Source: DASZBX01 sp035943635
GTDB lineage: Bacteria; Actinomycetota; Actinomycetes; Streptomycetales; Catenulisporaceae
Assembly (NCBI GenBank): GCA_035943635.1
Contig: DASZBX010000064.1
Coordinates: forward strand, 62,001 to 126,000
Direction of reading: 5' to 3'
Length of the DNA: 64,000 nucleotides
In this document: positions 24,165-32,634 of the stretch, one piece after another
How the letters are laid out: each line of letters opens with the position of its first letter
Position numbering within the stretch: the stretch's first letter is position 1
Notes under the pieces: model-generated
What the model was told of the DNA's origin: nothing
Seen by the model: the letters and a program-made list of their open reading frames with translations, nothing else
Database searches by the model: none
Position numbers and translations under genes: made by a program

Positions 24165-25769
24165 ATGAGCGTCGAGATCCAGGCCCCGAGGGCGCAGGAG
24201 CTGCTGGCCGGATTGACGGAGCTGCCGTGGAGCGACATCTCGCCCTCGGTGTACGAGACCGGGCGGTTGGTGTCCCTGGCGCCGTGGCTGGCCGGCCACC
24301 GGGAGCGGATCGCGTTCCTCCTGGAGACTCAGCATCCTGACGGCAGCTGGGGGCCTGCGGACGGCTACAGCCTGGTGCCCACGCTCAGCGCCGCCGAGGC
24401 GCTCCTGAACACGCTGCTCGCCGACCCTCCCACGTCCACACCGGATCAGGCTTCCGTCCTGGGAGCGGTACACCGCGCCTTGGGAAACCTGTTCGCAGCC
24501 CTCAGATCGGGCTCGAACCCGTCGATTCCCGACACGCCGACGATCGAGATCATCGTGCCCGCCCTGACGGCCGCGCTCAACCACGCCCTGGACCGGCTCT
24601 CGCACTGCGCAGTGAGCGGCCTGGACGCCTGGCGCGGTAGCGGGCGCCTGCCGCTGCCGCCGGGCTTGGACGACAGCCTCCTGCTACGGGTCCGTGCTCT
24701 GCTCGAAACCGGCGGCGAGGTCCCGACCAAACTGCTGCACTCCCTGGAAGTGGCCGGGCCAGCGGCGGTCGGCGCACCCGGGGTACGTCCGACGCTGCCG
24801 ATCGGCGCGGTCGGCGCCTCGCCGGCGGCCACCGCTGCGTGGATCGGCGCCAAGCGGCCCGTCGACCCTGATCGGCCCGGGGTGCGGTATCTGGAGAGTG
24901 TCGTGCGCCAGTACGGCGGCCCGGTGCCCTGCGCTCTGCCGCTCGACGTCTTCGAACGGGCCCAGGTGATCGCCACCCTGTCCCGGACCGGCCTGCCACT
25001 GTACGTTCCGGACGCGTTGACGTCCGGCCTGACCGATCTGCTCGGCCCGGACGGAGCACCGGGCGGAGCGGGCCTGCCACCGGATGCCGACTCCACGTCC
25101 ATCCTGCTCTTCGCCTTGTCCCAGCTGGGGGCCGAACCCTTCGTGGAATGCCTGTGGCCCTATGAGCTGCCAACGCATTTCTGCACCTACTACGGCGAAC
25201 GCAACGCATCACCCAGCGCTAACGGCCACGTCCTAGAAGTCCTCGCAACGGCGAAACACCACCCGGCCACCACCACGGACCAGGCGAGCCGATACGGCCG
25301 GGCCGCCACGAAGATCACCTCCTGGCTCCTGGAACATCAACAGGACGACGGCAGCTGGCAAGACAAGTGGCATGCCTCGCCGCTCTACCCCACCCAGTGC
25401 TGCACCCTAGCCCTCGCCCAGACCGGCGACCCGGCAGCCGCCCACGCCCTGGAGAAGGCGGCACACTGGGTCCTGGCGACCCAGCGCTCCGACGGCTCCT
25501 GGGGCCGGTGGAACGGCACCGCGGAGGAAACCGCGTACGCCCTGCAGATCCTGCTGCTCACCGGCAGCCAGAATCTCCCCGAGGCCGCCGCGCACGCCGC
25601 GGCCCGCGGACACCGCTTCCTCCAGCAGTGCGCTGGGACCAGCCACGACGCGCTGTGGCACGACAAAGACCTCTACGCCCCCCACGCCATCATCGAGGCA
25701 GCGATTCTCGTGTCCACCCACCTCGCCCAGACCCGTCCCGCGGTGATCCGAGCGGCGGCCGACCTGTGA
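24165..25769 (+). CDS. Class II diterpene cyclase with a DADS motif (534 aa)
   Basis: The protein has the squalene-hopene-cyclase-type alpha/alpha barrel with QW-like motifs near residues 59 (HPDGSWG), 395 (QDDGSWQ) and 443 (RSDGSWG). The DxDD acid motif is PPDADSTSILL: Asp307, Ala308, Asp309, Ser310. The middle Asp, the general acid in known class II enzymes, is kept, while the last position is Ser. Size matches bacterial labdane-type cyclases (about 500-550 aa). It should protonate GGPP to a bicyclic diphosphate. ATG 24165 (MSVEIQAPRAQELLAG) follows GAGAGGA; the stop overlaps the P450 start by GTGA. Confidence 0.85.
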   Translation: MSVEIQAPRAQELLAGLTELPWSDISPSVYETGRLVSLAPWLAGHRERIAFLLETQHPDGSWGPADGYSLVPTLSAAEALLNTLLADPPTSTPDQASVLGAVHRALGNLFAALRSGSNPSIPDTPTIEIIVPALTAALNHALDRLSHCAVSGLDAWRGSGRLPLPPGLDDSLLLRVRALLETGGEVPTKLLHSLEVAGPAAVGAPGVRPTLPIGAVGASPAATAAWIGAKRPVDPDRPGVRYLESVVRQYGGPVPCALPLDVFERAQVIATLSRTGLPLYVPDALTSGLTDLLGPDGAPGGAGLPPDADSTSILLFALSQLGAEPFVECLWPYELPTHFCTYYGERNASPSANGHVLEVLATAKHHPATTTDQASRYGRAATKITSWLLEHQQDDGSWQDKWHASPLYPTQCCTLALAQTGDPAAAHALEKAAHWVLATQRSDGSWGRWNGTAEETAYALQILLLTGSQNLPEAAAHAAARGHRFLQQCAGTSHDALWHDKDLYAPHAIIEAAILVSTHLAQTRPAVIRAAADL

Positions 25770-26962
25770 CCTCCCAAGCACCCACGCCCGCCGCCGACAG
25801 CACCGCTCCCAGTCCTGCGGCCTGCCCGCAGGAGTACTACCGCAGCCTTCGTGCTTCCGGAACCGTGATAGACGTCGACGGACGAGTCACCGTCCTGGGC
25901 CGACGCGACGTGGAAACCGCGCTGCGCACACCCCAGACCTTCTCCTCCCGCATGGACGCCGTCAGCCTCGGCAACGCCCGGCCCCTGATCCCGCTCCAGA
26001 TCGACCCACCCGACCACGCCCAGTACCGGCGCCTGCTCGACCCGTTGTTCAGCCCCAAGAACATCGCCCACCTGGTACCCGGCATCACCCAGCGCGTCAC
26101 CGAACTCATCGACGACGTCATCGCCGAGGGCCACTGCGACTTCAGCACCGACTTCGCCATCCCGCTACCGGTCCTGGTCTTCGGCGACATGCTCGGCCTG
26201 CCGCACACCGATCATCCGGCCCTGATGTCGATCGTCAACGACATCATGCGCCCAAGCCCACAAGACCCCGAACGCCGCAGCGCCGCCCGCGCCGGCGAAC
26301 GCTGCTACGCCCTGTTCTCCCAGGCCCTGGACGAACGGGCCCAGACACCGCAGAACGACCTACTCACCCAGCTGCTGCAAGCCACGGTCGACGGGCGACG
26401 ACCGAGCCGCGACGAGCTTTTGGACATGTGCTACATGCTTCTGCTCGGCGGCATGGACACCACCAGTGACGCCCTCGAATGCGTCTTCGCGTTCCTCGCC
26501 ACCCACCCGGAACACCGCCGGCAGATCGCCGCGGACCCCGGCATCGTCCCTACGGCCGTCGAAGAGCTGCTGCGCTGGGAATCGCCGACCTCCAGCGTGC
26601 GCCGGTACCTCCTGCAGGACAGCGAACTCGGCGGCTGCCCACTGAGCGCCGGCCAACGGGTCAACGTCGTCCTGGCGTCCGCCAACACCGACGACGATCA
26701 CGACCCCCGGGCCTTCGACGTCGACCTGCGCCGCACCCCGAACCACCACATCGCCTTCGGCGCCGGCGTCCACCGCTGCCTCGGCGCCCACCTGGCCCGG
26801 ATGAAACTCCGGATCGCCCTGCAGGAATGGCACCGCCGCATCCCCGACTACACCCTGACACCCGGCCATCAGCTCGACCACCGCCTCGGCGGAACCCTGC
26901 GATACCTCGAACACCTACCACTGAGCTGGCCGATACCACCGCACGCGACGGGACCGGCCTGA
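25766..26962 (+). CDS. Cytochrome P450 (398 aa)
   Basis: I-helix LLLGGMDTTSD, ExxR motif EELLRWESP, and heme loop HHIAFGAGVHRCLGAHLAR with ligand Cys338 establish a class I bacterial P450. GTG 25766 (VTSQAPTPAADSTAP) overlaps the cyclase stop by 4 nt; the longer frame inside the cyclase gene is a shadow. It most likely hydroxylates the diterpene made by the two cyclases. No ferredoxin or reductase gene is in the cluster, so it must use partners encoded elsewhere. Confidence 0.9.
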   Translation: MTSQAPTPAADSTAPSPAACPQEYYRSLRASGTVIDVDGRVTVLGRRDVETALRTPQTFSSRMDAVSLGNARPLIPLQIDPPDHAQYRRLLDPLFSPKNIAHLVPGITQRVTELIDDVIAEGHCDFSTDFAIPLPVLVFGDMLGLPHTDHPALMSIVNDIMRPSPQDPERRSAARAGERCYALFSQALDERAQTPQNDLLTQLLQATVDGRRPSRDELLDMCYMLLLGGMDTTSDALECVFAFLATHPEHRRQIAADPGIVPTAVEELLRWESPTSSVRRYLLQDSELGGCPLSAGQRVNVVLASANTDDDHDPRAFDVDLRRTPNHHIAFGAGVHRCLGAHLARMKLRIALQEWHRRIPDYTLTPGHQLDHRLGGTLRYLEHLPLSWPIPPHATGPA

Positions 26963-26997
26963 TGACCGACACAATGCAGCGCCTGCTCGCCGTCTGA
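26962..26997 (+). other. 11-codon frame overlapping the P450 stop
   Basis: ATG overlaps the P450 stop (TGATG) and encodes MTDTMQRLLAV then stop. The position is that of a translationally coupled next gene, but the product is only 11 aa. It may be the decayed start of a lost tailoring gene or chance. The following 27000-27465 holds no convincing gene. Confidence 0.2.
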
Positions 26998-27465
26998 TGG
27001 CCGGACCGGTTCAGTACGAGGGCTTACACGTCGGCGACGTGTCAGGGCTAGTTCCTGACAACCAGTCAGCAAATCTGTCGGGGATCGGTCAACTCCGAAC
27101 GGCTTACTTGGTGCTCGCTAGGCGCACCACTATGCGTCTGATCAGGGGATATCGCGCGTCGTAAAGCGTTGGGGGCATGGCTTCACCGCCCATACCGCTC
27201 CAGTCCCCCGTCTTCGGGCTTTTCGCCTGATTGAACGCATTTCCGCACGTCAGAAGTTTGTTACGGACGGGCGCGGATTTTATCGTGCTCTGCCTCTCTT
27301 GTGCTGTCCACCGGAGCGCGAGCATGATGAGCCCATCGCTCACGGTGTCTGGCCGGACCGCCTCGGTAATCTTACGGCGGGGGGATTTCGGACGCCGGCC
27401 AGCCTATGCCGGCGGGATCTCAACTTCTGCTGCCCGCAAGGCATGTGTGACCCAGGGAGGGCACT

Positions 27466-27873
27466 ATGTCCGACGAACAGTCCAACATCGCCATCGTCCA
27501 GGATCTCTACGCCTCACTCAGCAAGGGAGACACGGCGCACGTCCAAGAGGCCCTCTTGGACGACCAGGTGCTCCTGCAGGTCTCCGGCAGCCACCACTCG
27601 CACGCCCGCGAGCACACGGGCAGTCAAGACACCGCCTCCTACGTCCCGTTCGTGCAGAGCCTCGCGAGCGACGTCACGATCGAGCCCGAGACCATCGCCG
27701 CCGCCGGGGACCAGGTGTTCGCCGTGCTCCACATCCAAGGCCACCGCACAGACGCACCCAGCCGTGCACTGGACGTCCGCGAAGTGCAGGTCTTCACGCT
27801 CGCCAATGGAAAGATCACGCAGGTCACCAACTACTCCGGCGACCAGCAGGCCAAGGACGAGTTCTTCGCCTGA
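27466..27873 (+). CDS. SnoaL-like / NTF2-fold protein (135 aa)
   Basis: MSDEQSNIAIVQDLYASLSK followed by GDTAHVQEALLDDQVLLQVS, ending VREVQVFTLANGKITQVTNY, is the usual pattern of SnoaL-like polyketide-cyclase-fold proteins (N-terminal helices, long bent sheet). GGGAGGG lies a few nt before the ATG. Such proteins range from isomerases to stress proteins with no known reaction. A 15-bp terminator hairpin follows the stop. A separate transcription unit from the diterpene operon. Confidence 0.75.
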   Translation: MSDEQSNIAIVQDLYASLSKGDTAHVQEALLDDQVLLQVSGSHHSHAREHTGSQDTASYVPFVQSLASDVTIEPETIAAAGDQVFAVLHIQGHRTDAPSRALDVREVQVFTLANGKITQVTNYSGDQQAKDEFFA

Positions 27874-27897
27874 TACAACCCTCCGAGAGTTTTCACA

Positions 27898-27930
27898 CGC
27901 AGGCCTTCGAGCGGTGCTCGAAGGCCTGCG
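27898..27930 (+). terminator. Terminator hairpin after the SnoaL-like gene
   Basis: CGCAGGCCTTCGAGC (27898-27912) pairs perfectly with GCTCGAAGGCCTGCG (27916-27930) around GGT. It starts 25 nt after the stop codon. Confidence 0.75.
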
Positions 27931-28180
27931 CGCATGGTGGCGACAAGCGCCGACAGCCACGCGAACCCGCGTATCGGTTTCATGCGGATCTCCCCCTCCC
28001 CACGCGGGGAACCGGCCACTGCCAGAGAACCGGCAGACCATGGGCACAGCCTCCTGTGACCACCCGAATCACGGGCCGACCCCAAGCTGAAAGCCCAGGC
28101 CGACCTGGCACATCATGGAAACCATGTAAGTACACGCAGATGCTGGCAGCCGGCGCCGCAGAACACGTACGCGATGGCCC

Positions 28181-28208
28181 GCGCCTGCCGCTCCCGGGCG
28201 GCAGGCGC
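28181..28208. terminator. Perfect 11-bp hairpin in a gene-free gap
   Basis: GCGCCTGCCGC and GCGGCAGGCGC around TCCCGG. It is the clearest structure in the 27931-28473 gap, which otherwise shows no coding sequence with actinomycete codon bias. Confidence 0.45.
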
Positions 28209-28473
28209 GCAGGGCCGCTTGCGTCGCACGGTCCGACCGGCCCACGACCTCAATGAGAGGCACCCTGAGAGATCGGCTGCCAGGATCGGGCCGGCGTGTA
28301 CGTCGCCCACCCTGCGTCCGGATCGCCTCCGTCGATGCCGGGCCCGCATGCATGCGCGAGCCGGGCCTGCGTCCGCGTCTACCGGTCTTTGATCTTGACG
28401 GCTGGACACGCCGTCTTAGCCTGCTACTGGCAGGGGCAGGCTAACGGGCGGCGGAGAGCAGATACTCGAGGGC

Positions 28474-29397
28474 ATGACCGACAAGTCGCCGCTTGGGCTG
28501 TTTCTCCAGGCCCGCCGTGCCCAGCTCAAGCCCGAGGACGTCGGGTTGGACCTCTACGGCGAGCGCCGTAGGGTGCCCGGGTTGCGGCGTGATGAGCTGG
28601 CCGGCCTGGCCGGGGTGAGCGAGTCGTACTACATCCGGTTGGAGCAGGGGCTCTCGCTCAACGCCTCGCCGGAGGTTCTCGACGCGATCGCCCGGGCATT
28701 GGGCTTGGACGAGACCGAGCGCCTGCATCTGCACGACTTGGCGCACGCCGGGCGCCGGCATCCGCGGAAAGGGGCCCGTGGCCAGCGGCCCGAGCAGCTG
28801 GCGGAGGCGACCGGTGCCCTGATCACGGCCTTCGGCCAGACCCCGGTCGTGGTCCTGGGGCGGCGCAGCGATGTGCTCGGCTGGAACCGTACCGGGCACG
28901 CCCTGTTCGCCGGGCACCTCGATCTGCGGGACCCGCAGAGCCCGCAGGCGCGGCCGAACACCGCGCGTCTGGTCTTCCGCGACCCGCACACCCGGGAGCT
29001 GTACGGCGAGGACTGGCCGAAGAAGGCCAGGGACGCGGTCGGCCGGCTGCGTGTGGCGGTCGGCCGCAACCCGGAGGACCCGCTGCTGGCCGCACTGATC
29101 GGCGAGCTCGTGATGCACAGCCGGGAATTCACCGAGCTGTGGTCCGAGCATCCGGTGCGCGCATGGGACCTGGCCACCTATCGGATGCACCACCCGGCGG
29201 TCGGGTCCCTGGAGGTCACCCAGCAGGCGATGGCCGTACCCGGTGTGAAGGGCCAGCGCCTGGTGGCGGTCACCCCGTGTGACGAGGCTGCGCGCAACGC
29301 CCTGGCCCTGCTCGCGCACACCGCGGCGCACGGCGCCGGAGCCAGCGCCGGCTCGACGGACACCACCCACAAGCCCGTGAACACAGCTCCCCGCTGA
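28474..29397 (+). CDS. XRE-family regulator with MmyB-like ligand domain (307 aa)
   Basis: N-terminal helix-turn-helix (LFLQARRAQLKPEDVGL, RRVPGLRRDELAGLAGVSES, YYIRLEQGLSLNASPEVLDA) is the signature of the MmyB-type actinomycete regulators; the C-terminal about 200 residues form the MmyB ligand-binding PAS-like domain (VVVLGRRSDVLGWNRTGHAL, NTARLVFRDPHTREL, HHPAVGSLEVTQQAM). These regulators often control adjacent redox or lipid genes. The Ohr-type gene follows 36 nt downstream in the same direction, so it is the likely target. Confidence 0.85.
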   Translation: MTDKSPLGLFLQARRAQLKPEDVGLDLYGERRRVPGLRRDELAGLAGVSESYYIRLEQGLSLNASPEVLDAIARALGLDETERLHLHDLAHAGRRHPRKGARGQRPEQLAEATGALITAFGQTPVVVLGRRSDVLGWNRTGHALFAGHLDLRDPQSPQARPNTARLVFRDPHTRELYGEDWPKKARDAVGRLRVAVGRNPEDPLLAALIGELVMHSREFTELWSEHPVRAWDLATYRMHHPAVGSLEVTQQAMAVPGVKGQRLVAVTPCDEAARNALALLAHTAAHGAGASAGSTDTTHKPVNTAPR

Positions 29398-29433
29398 TTC
29401 ACCCAGGCACAACACAGGACAGGAGTCATCAGC

Positions 29434-29862
29434 ATGTCTACCAGCACGCTCTACACCACCGAGGCGCTCTCCACCGGCGACGGCCGCAACGGTCGCGTAC
29501 GCACCGTCGACGGGGTCCTCGAGCATGACCTCGTGGTCCCCAAGGAACTCGGTGGCCCAGGGGGAGAGAAGACCAACCCGGAGCAGTTGTTCGCCGCCGG
29601 GTACGCCGCCTGCTTCCACAACGGCCTGCGGCTGATCGCCGCCGAGCGTAAGACTCCCGTGCACGGATCGACCGTCGCCGCGACCGTCAGTCTGCTGACC
29701 ATCGGCGAAGGCCGATTCAGTCTGGCGGTGGCCTTGGCCGCCCACCTGCCCGGCCTGGACCAGGCGTACGCGGACGAGCTGGTGCAGGCCACGCACCAGG
29801 TGTGCCCGTATTCGAACGCCACCCGGGGAAACATCGAGGTCACCCTCACCGCGACGGTCTGA
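29434..29862 (+). CDS. ohr: OsmC/Ohr-family organic hydroperoxide reductase (142 aa)
   Basis: The two redox Cys are in GYAACFHNGL (Cys60) and HQVCPYSNATRGN (Cys124), with the Ohr-type Glu50 in NPEQLFAAGY. This matches the Ohr branch of the family, thiol peroxidases that reduce organic hydroperoxides with lipoyl or bacillithiol/mycothiol-type reductants. The ATG has CAGGAG 8 nt upstream. It is downstream of an MmyB-type regulator rather than the OhrR repressor usually paired with Ohr. Confidence 0.9.
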   Translation: MSTSTLYTTEALSTGDGRNGRVRTVDGVLEHDLVVPKELGGPGGEKTNPEQLFAAGYAACFHNGLRLIAAERKTPVHGSTVAATVSLLTIGEGRFSLAVALAAHLPGLDQAYADELVQATHQVCPYSNATRGNIEVTLTATV

Positions 29863-29963
29863 ACCGGGCGTGCCGTGGCCCGCGCCGCCGCGCGCAGCTC
29901 GACGGCGCGGGCCACGAGCCGTCTTTCCCCACTGCTGAACGCGGGCAGACGAACGGAGTCCCC

Positions 29964-30893
29964 ATGGCCACCACCGCTGCACCCGGCACCCTGTTTCTGG
30001 GCGAGGTCGAGGTGATCAGGATCATCGAATACGAAGGAACCACCCGCCCGCCGGAAGCGATGTTCCCGGAAGTCGGCGCCGAAGCATGGGCCCTGAACCG
30101 CCCCTGGTTGGAACCAGAGTTCTGGGACGCCGAAGCGAACCTGCTGCGCACGTGCGTGCAGACCTTTGCGTTGCGCAGCGCCGGAGCGGTCATCCTGGTC
30201 GACACCGGCGTGGGCAACGGCAAGCAGCGTCCTGCACTGCCCGGCTTCCACATGCTCGACACCACTTTCCTCGCCCGGCTCGAAGTCGCAGGGATCGAAC
30301 CCGAGGACGTCGACCTGGTGGTCAACACCCATCTGCACGCCGACCATGTGGGGTGGAACACCCGCGCGGTGGACGGGCAGTGGGTCCCCACCTTTCCCAA
30401 CGCCCGCTATCTGCTTCCCCGCACCGACTACGAGTTCTGGGACCCGTCCGTCTCGCCCGCACGGCGTATCGGTCAAGCCAACCTCAACGTGTTCGAGGAC
30501 AGCATCGCCCCGCTCGTGCGGCACGGGCAGGCGCGGTTGTGGGACGAGCGCCACGTCATCGACGAGAACCTGACACTGGTCGCGGCGCCCGGCCACACTC
30601 CCGGTTCCTCAGTGCTGGAGCTCGAGTCGCAGGGCGAGCGGGCCGTGTTCGTCGGCGACGTGCTGCACAACCCGATCCAGGTGGTGCGGCCCGACTGCAA
30701 CAGCTGTTTCTGTGAGGACGAAGCCGCCGCCCGGGCCACCCGCCGCCGAGTCCTGGGCGAAGCCGCCGACCGGCGCCGGATCGTCGTGCCCGCCCACGTC
30801 CGCGGACGACGCCCGGCCATGACGGTCGAGCACGCCGGATCCGGCTTCGCCATCGGATCGTGGATCGAATTCGCATCGGAGGAATCGGCATGA
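29964..30893 (+). CDS. Metallo-beta-lactamase-fold hydrolase (309 aa)
   Basis: Metal-binding motif THLHADHVGW (His123, His125, Asp127, His128), a second His in APGHTPGSS, and DV in AVFVGDVLHNP are those of MBL-fold hydrolases; the overall length and start resemble the AttM/quorum-quenching-like and arylsulfatase-like branch. ATG 29964 (MATTAAPGTLFLGEVEV) has GGAGT upstream. It overlaps the carboxylesterase gene by ATGA, so the two probably act on related esters or lactones. Confidence 0.85.
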   Translation: MATTAAPGTLFLGEVEVIRIIEYEGTTRPPEAMFPEVGAEAWALNRPWLEPEFWDAEANLLRTCVQTFALRSAGAVILVDTGVGNGKQRPALPGFHMLDTTFLARLEVAGIEPEDVDLVVNTHLHADHVGWNTRAVDGQWVPTFPNARYLLPRTDYEFWDPSVSPARRIGQANLNVFEDSIAPLVRHGQARLWDERHVIDENLTLVAAPGHTPGSSVLELESQGERAVFVGDVLHNPIQVVRPDCNSCFCEDEAAARATRRRVLGEAADRRRIVVPAHVRGRRPAMTVEHAGSGFAIGSWIEFASEESA

Positions 30894-32479
30894 CAGCCAT
30901 GCGAGGTGGGTCGTGTACGGCGGATGTGACGGACTGGGATACGCGCACTGTGATCGTCCGCACCGCCCAGGGCCGGGTGCGCGGGCTGGCTCGCCCGGGT
31001 GACCAGGTGTTCCGGGCGATCCCCTACACCACCGCGCCGGTGGGCCCCGGGCGCTTCGCCCGCCCCGAGCCGCACGTCGGGTGGGACGGGATCCGCGACG
31101 CGACCAGGCCGGGGCCCAGAGCTCCGGGTCTGGAGCGCACCGACTTCGGCGCGCTGGACCTGAGCCCGGTTCTGGGCACCATCCGCGAGTCGGCAGGTGA
31201 CTATCTGAGCGTCACCGTGACCACCCCGGACACGACCGCTCGCGGACTGCCGGTCCTGGTGTACCTGCACGGCGGCGGCCTGACCTCCGGGACCGGGCAG
31301 GCTGACCTGTACGACGGTGCCTCCTACGCCCGTGACGGGATCGTCCTGGTGACGGTGAACTACCGCCTCGGGGCGCCCGGGTGGCTGCACCTGCCCGACG
31401 CACCGGACAACCGCGGCCTGCTCGACGTCCTCGCGGCGCTCGGCTGGGTCGCGCAGAACATCCACGCCTTCGGCGGCGACCCGGGCCGGGTGACGGTGGC
31501 CGGGCAGTCGGCCGGTGCGATGATCGTGGCCTGCCTGCTGGCCGCACCGGCGGCCGAGGGCCTGTTCTGCCGCGCGATCAGCCAGAGTGGCAACGGCCTG
31601 TGCGCCTACCGGCCCGAGCACGCGTACCTGGTCACCAGGTCGTTCGCCGGGATGCTCGCCCAGCCTCCGACCGCCGAGGCGCTGGGCCGGCTGCCGGACG
31701 AGCGCCTGGTCCAGGCGCTCGCGTTGATGCCCGGGATCGACCACGCGGCCCACGGCCTGCTGGACCCCACCTTGGGAAACAGCCCGCTCAAGCCGGTCAT
31801 CGACGGCGAGGTGCTGACCGGGCAACCGGCCGACGTGGTGCGCGCCACCGGGCGCAGCACGGCCGAGAGCCTGCTCATCGGCTCCAACGCCCAGGAGGGG
31901 AATCTCTACCTGGTCCCGCACAGCGCGGCCCGACCGGTGACCGAAGCCGATCTGGCGGCCATCGCCGCTCGCCGCTCCCACGAGCCGCAGCAGCTGATCA
32001 GCGGTTACCGCGCCCGGCATCCCGACGCGGACCCCGGCGACCTGGCCGGCCGGATCATCACGGACCTGTTCAACGAGGGCAGCCAGGCGCTGGCCTCGGC
32101 GCACGCCGCCGTGCCGGGCGCGCGCACCTTCGGGTACGAATTCGCCTGGCGGTCTGCGGCCTTCGGCGGCACTCTGGGCGCCTGCCATTGCGTCGAACTG
32201 CCATTCACCTTCGCCGCCAGCAACCTGCCCGCGCTCTACGGCGAACGCGGCTTGCTCGGACCGGGCATGTCGACGCATGCGCCGGGGGCTGGAGAAGCCA
32301 TCGCTGCCCTCGCCGCCCGTACGCACGCGGCTTGGGCCTCGTTCGTCACCGACGCGGATCCGGGCTGGAGCGCACGATCCGGGCACGACCTGACCACCAT
32401 GCGTATCGACGACACGTGGGAACTGATCGAGAGCGCGAACAGCGGATCGTCCAGGTCGGTGGGGAGCCCGCGGTCATGA
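30890..32479 (+). CDS. Type B carboxylesterase (529 aa)
   Basis: Catalytic Ser207 lies in VAGQSAGAM, the oxyanion region is VYLHGGGLTSG, the acid is in GSNAQEGN and the His is His433 in GACHCVELPF. The start (FRAIPYTTAPVGPGRFARPE) matches the conserved beginning of the para-nitrobenzyl-esterase/carboxylesterase B family. ATG 30890 overlaps the MBL stop. Natural substrate unknown. Its 3' end overlaps the convergent, frameshifted tail of the FAD monooxygenase. Confidence 0.9.
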   Translation: MTAMRGGSCTADVTDWDTRTVIVRTAQGRVRGLARPGDQVFRAIPYTTAPVGPGRFARPEPHVGWDGIRDATRPGPRAPGLERTDFGALDLSPVLGTIRESAGDYLSVTVTTPDTTARGLPVLVYLHGGGLTSGTGQADLYDGASYARDGIVLVTVNYRLGAPGWLHLPDAPDNRGLLDVLAALGWVAQNIHAFGGDPGRVTVAGQSAGAMIVACLLAAPAAEGLFCRAISQSGNGLCAYRPEHAYLVTRSFAGMLAQPPTAEALGRLPDERLVQALALMPGIDHAAHGLLDPTLGNSPLKPVIDGEVLTGQPADVVRATGRSTAESLLIGSNAQEGNLYLVPHSAARPVTEADLAAIAARRSHEPQQLISGYRARHPDADPGDLAGRIITDLFNEGSQALASAHAAVPGARTFGYEFAWRSAAFGGTLGACHCVELPFTFAASNLPALYGERGLLGPGMSTHAPGAGEAIAALAARTHAAWASFVTDADPGWSARSGHDLTTMRIDDTWELIESANSGSSRSVGSPRS

Positions 32480-32634
32480 GGCGGGCGTGGCGGTGCGTCG
32501 CGCCAGAGTGGCGGGGTAGTCCTCCAGCGTGATGTTGCTGGCGGGCTTGTCGATGATCTTCATGAGGGGCCCGGCCAGCGAGAGCGAGGAGAACATCAGG
32601 TTGCGCGCGCGGATGCCCAGGCGGGTGTTCGGCG
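32474..32634 (-). pseudogene. Out-of-frame C-terminal tail of the FAD monooxygenase
   Basis: Directly after the monooxygenase stop (TAG in GCAGGCTAGCG) another frame encodes LAPNTRLGIRARNLMFSSLS and LAGPLMKIIDKPASNITLED, ending in RRTATPAS. The order and hydrophobic helix are those expected for the end of such FAD monooxygenases. A one-base deletion near 32635 would explain it. Confidence 0.7.

Noticed and set aside
27104..27343. Minus-strand 79-aa frame (MSDGLIMLALRWTAQERQST)
   Set aside because: It has no RBS, codon use is not actinomycete-like and I could not connect it to a family; possibly a transposase scrap but unsupported.
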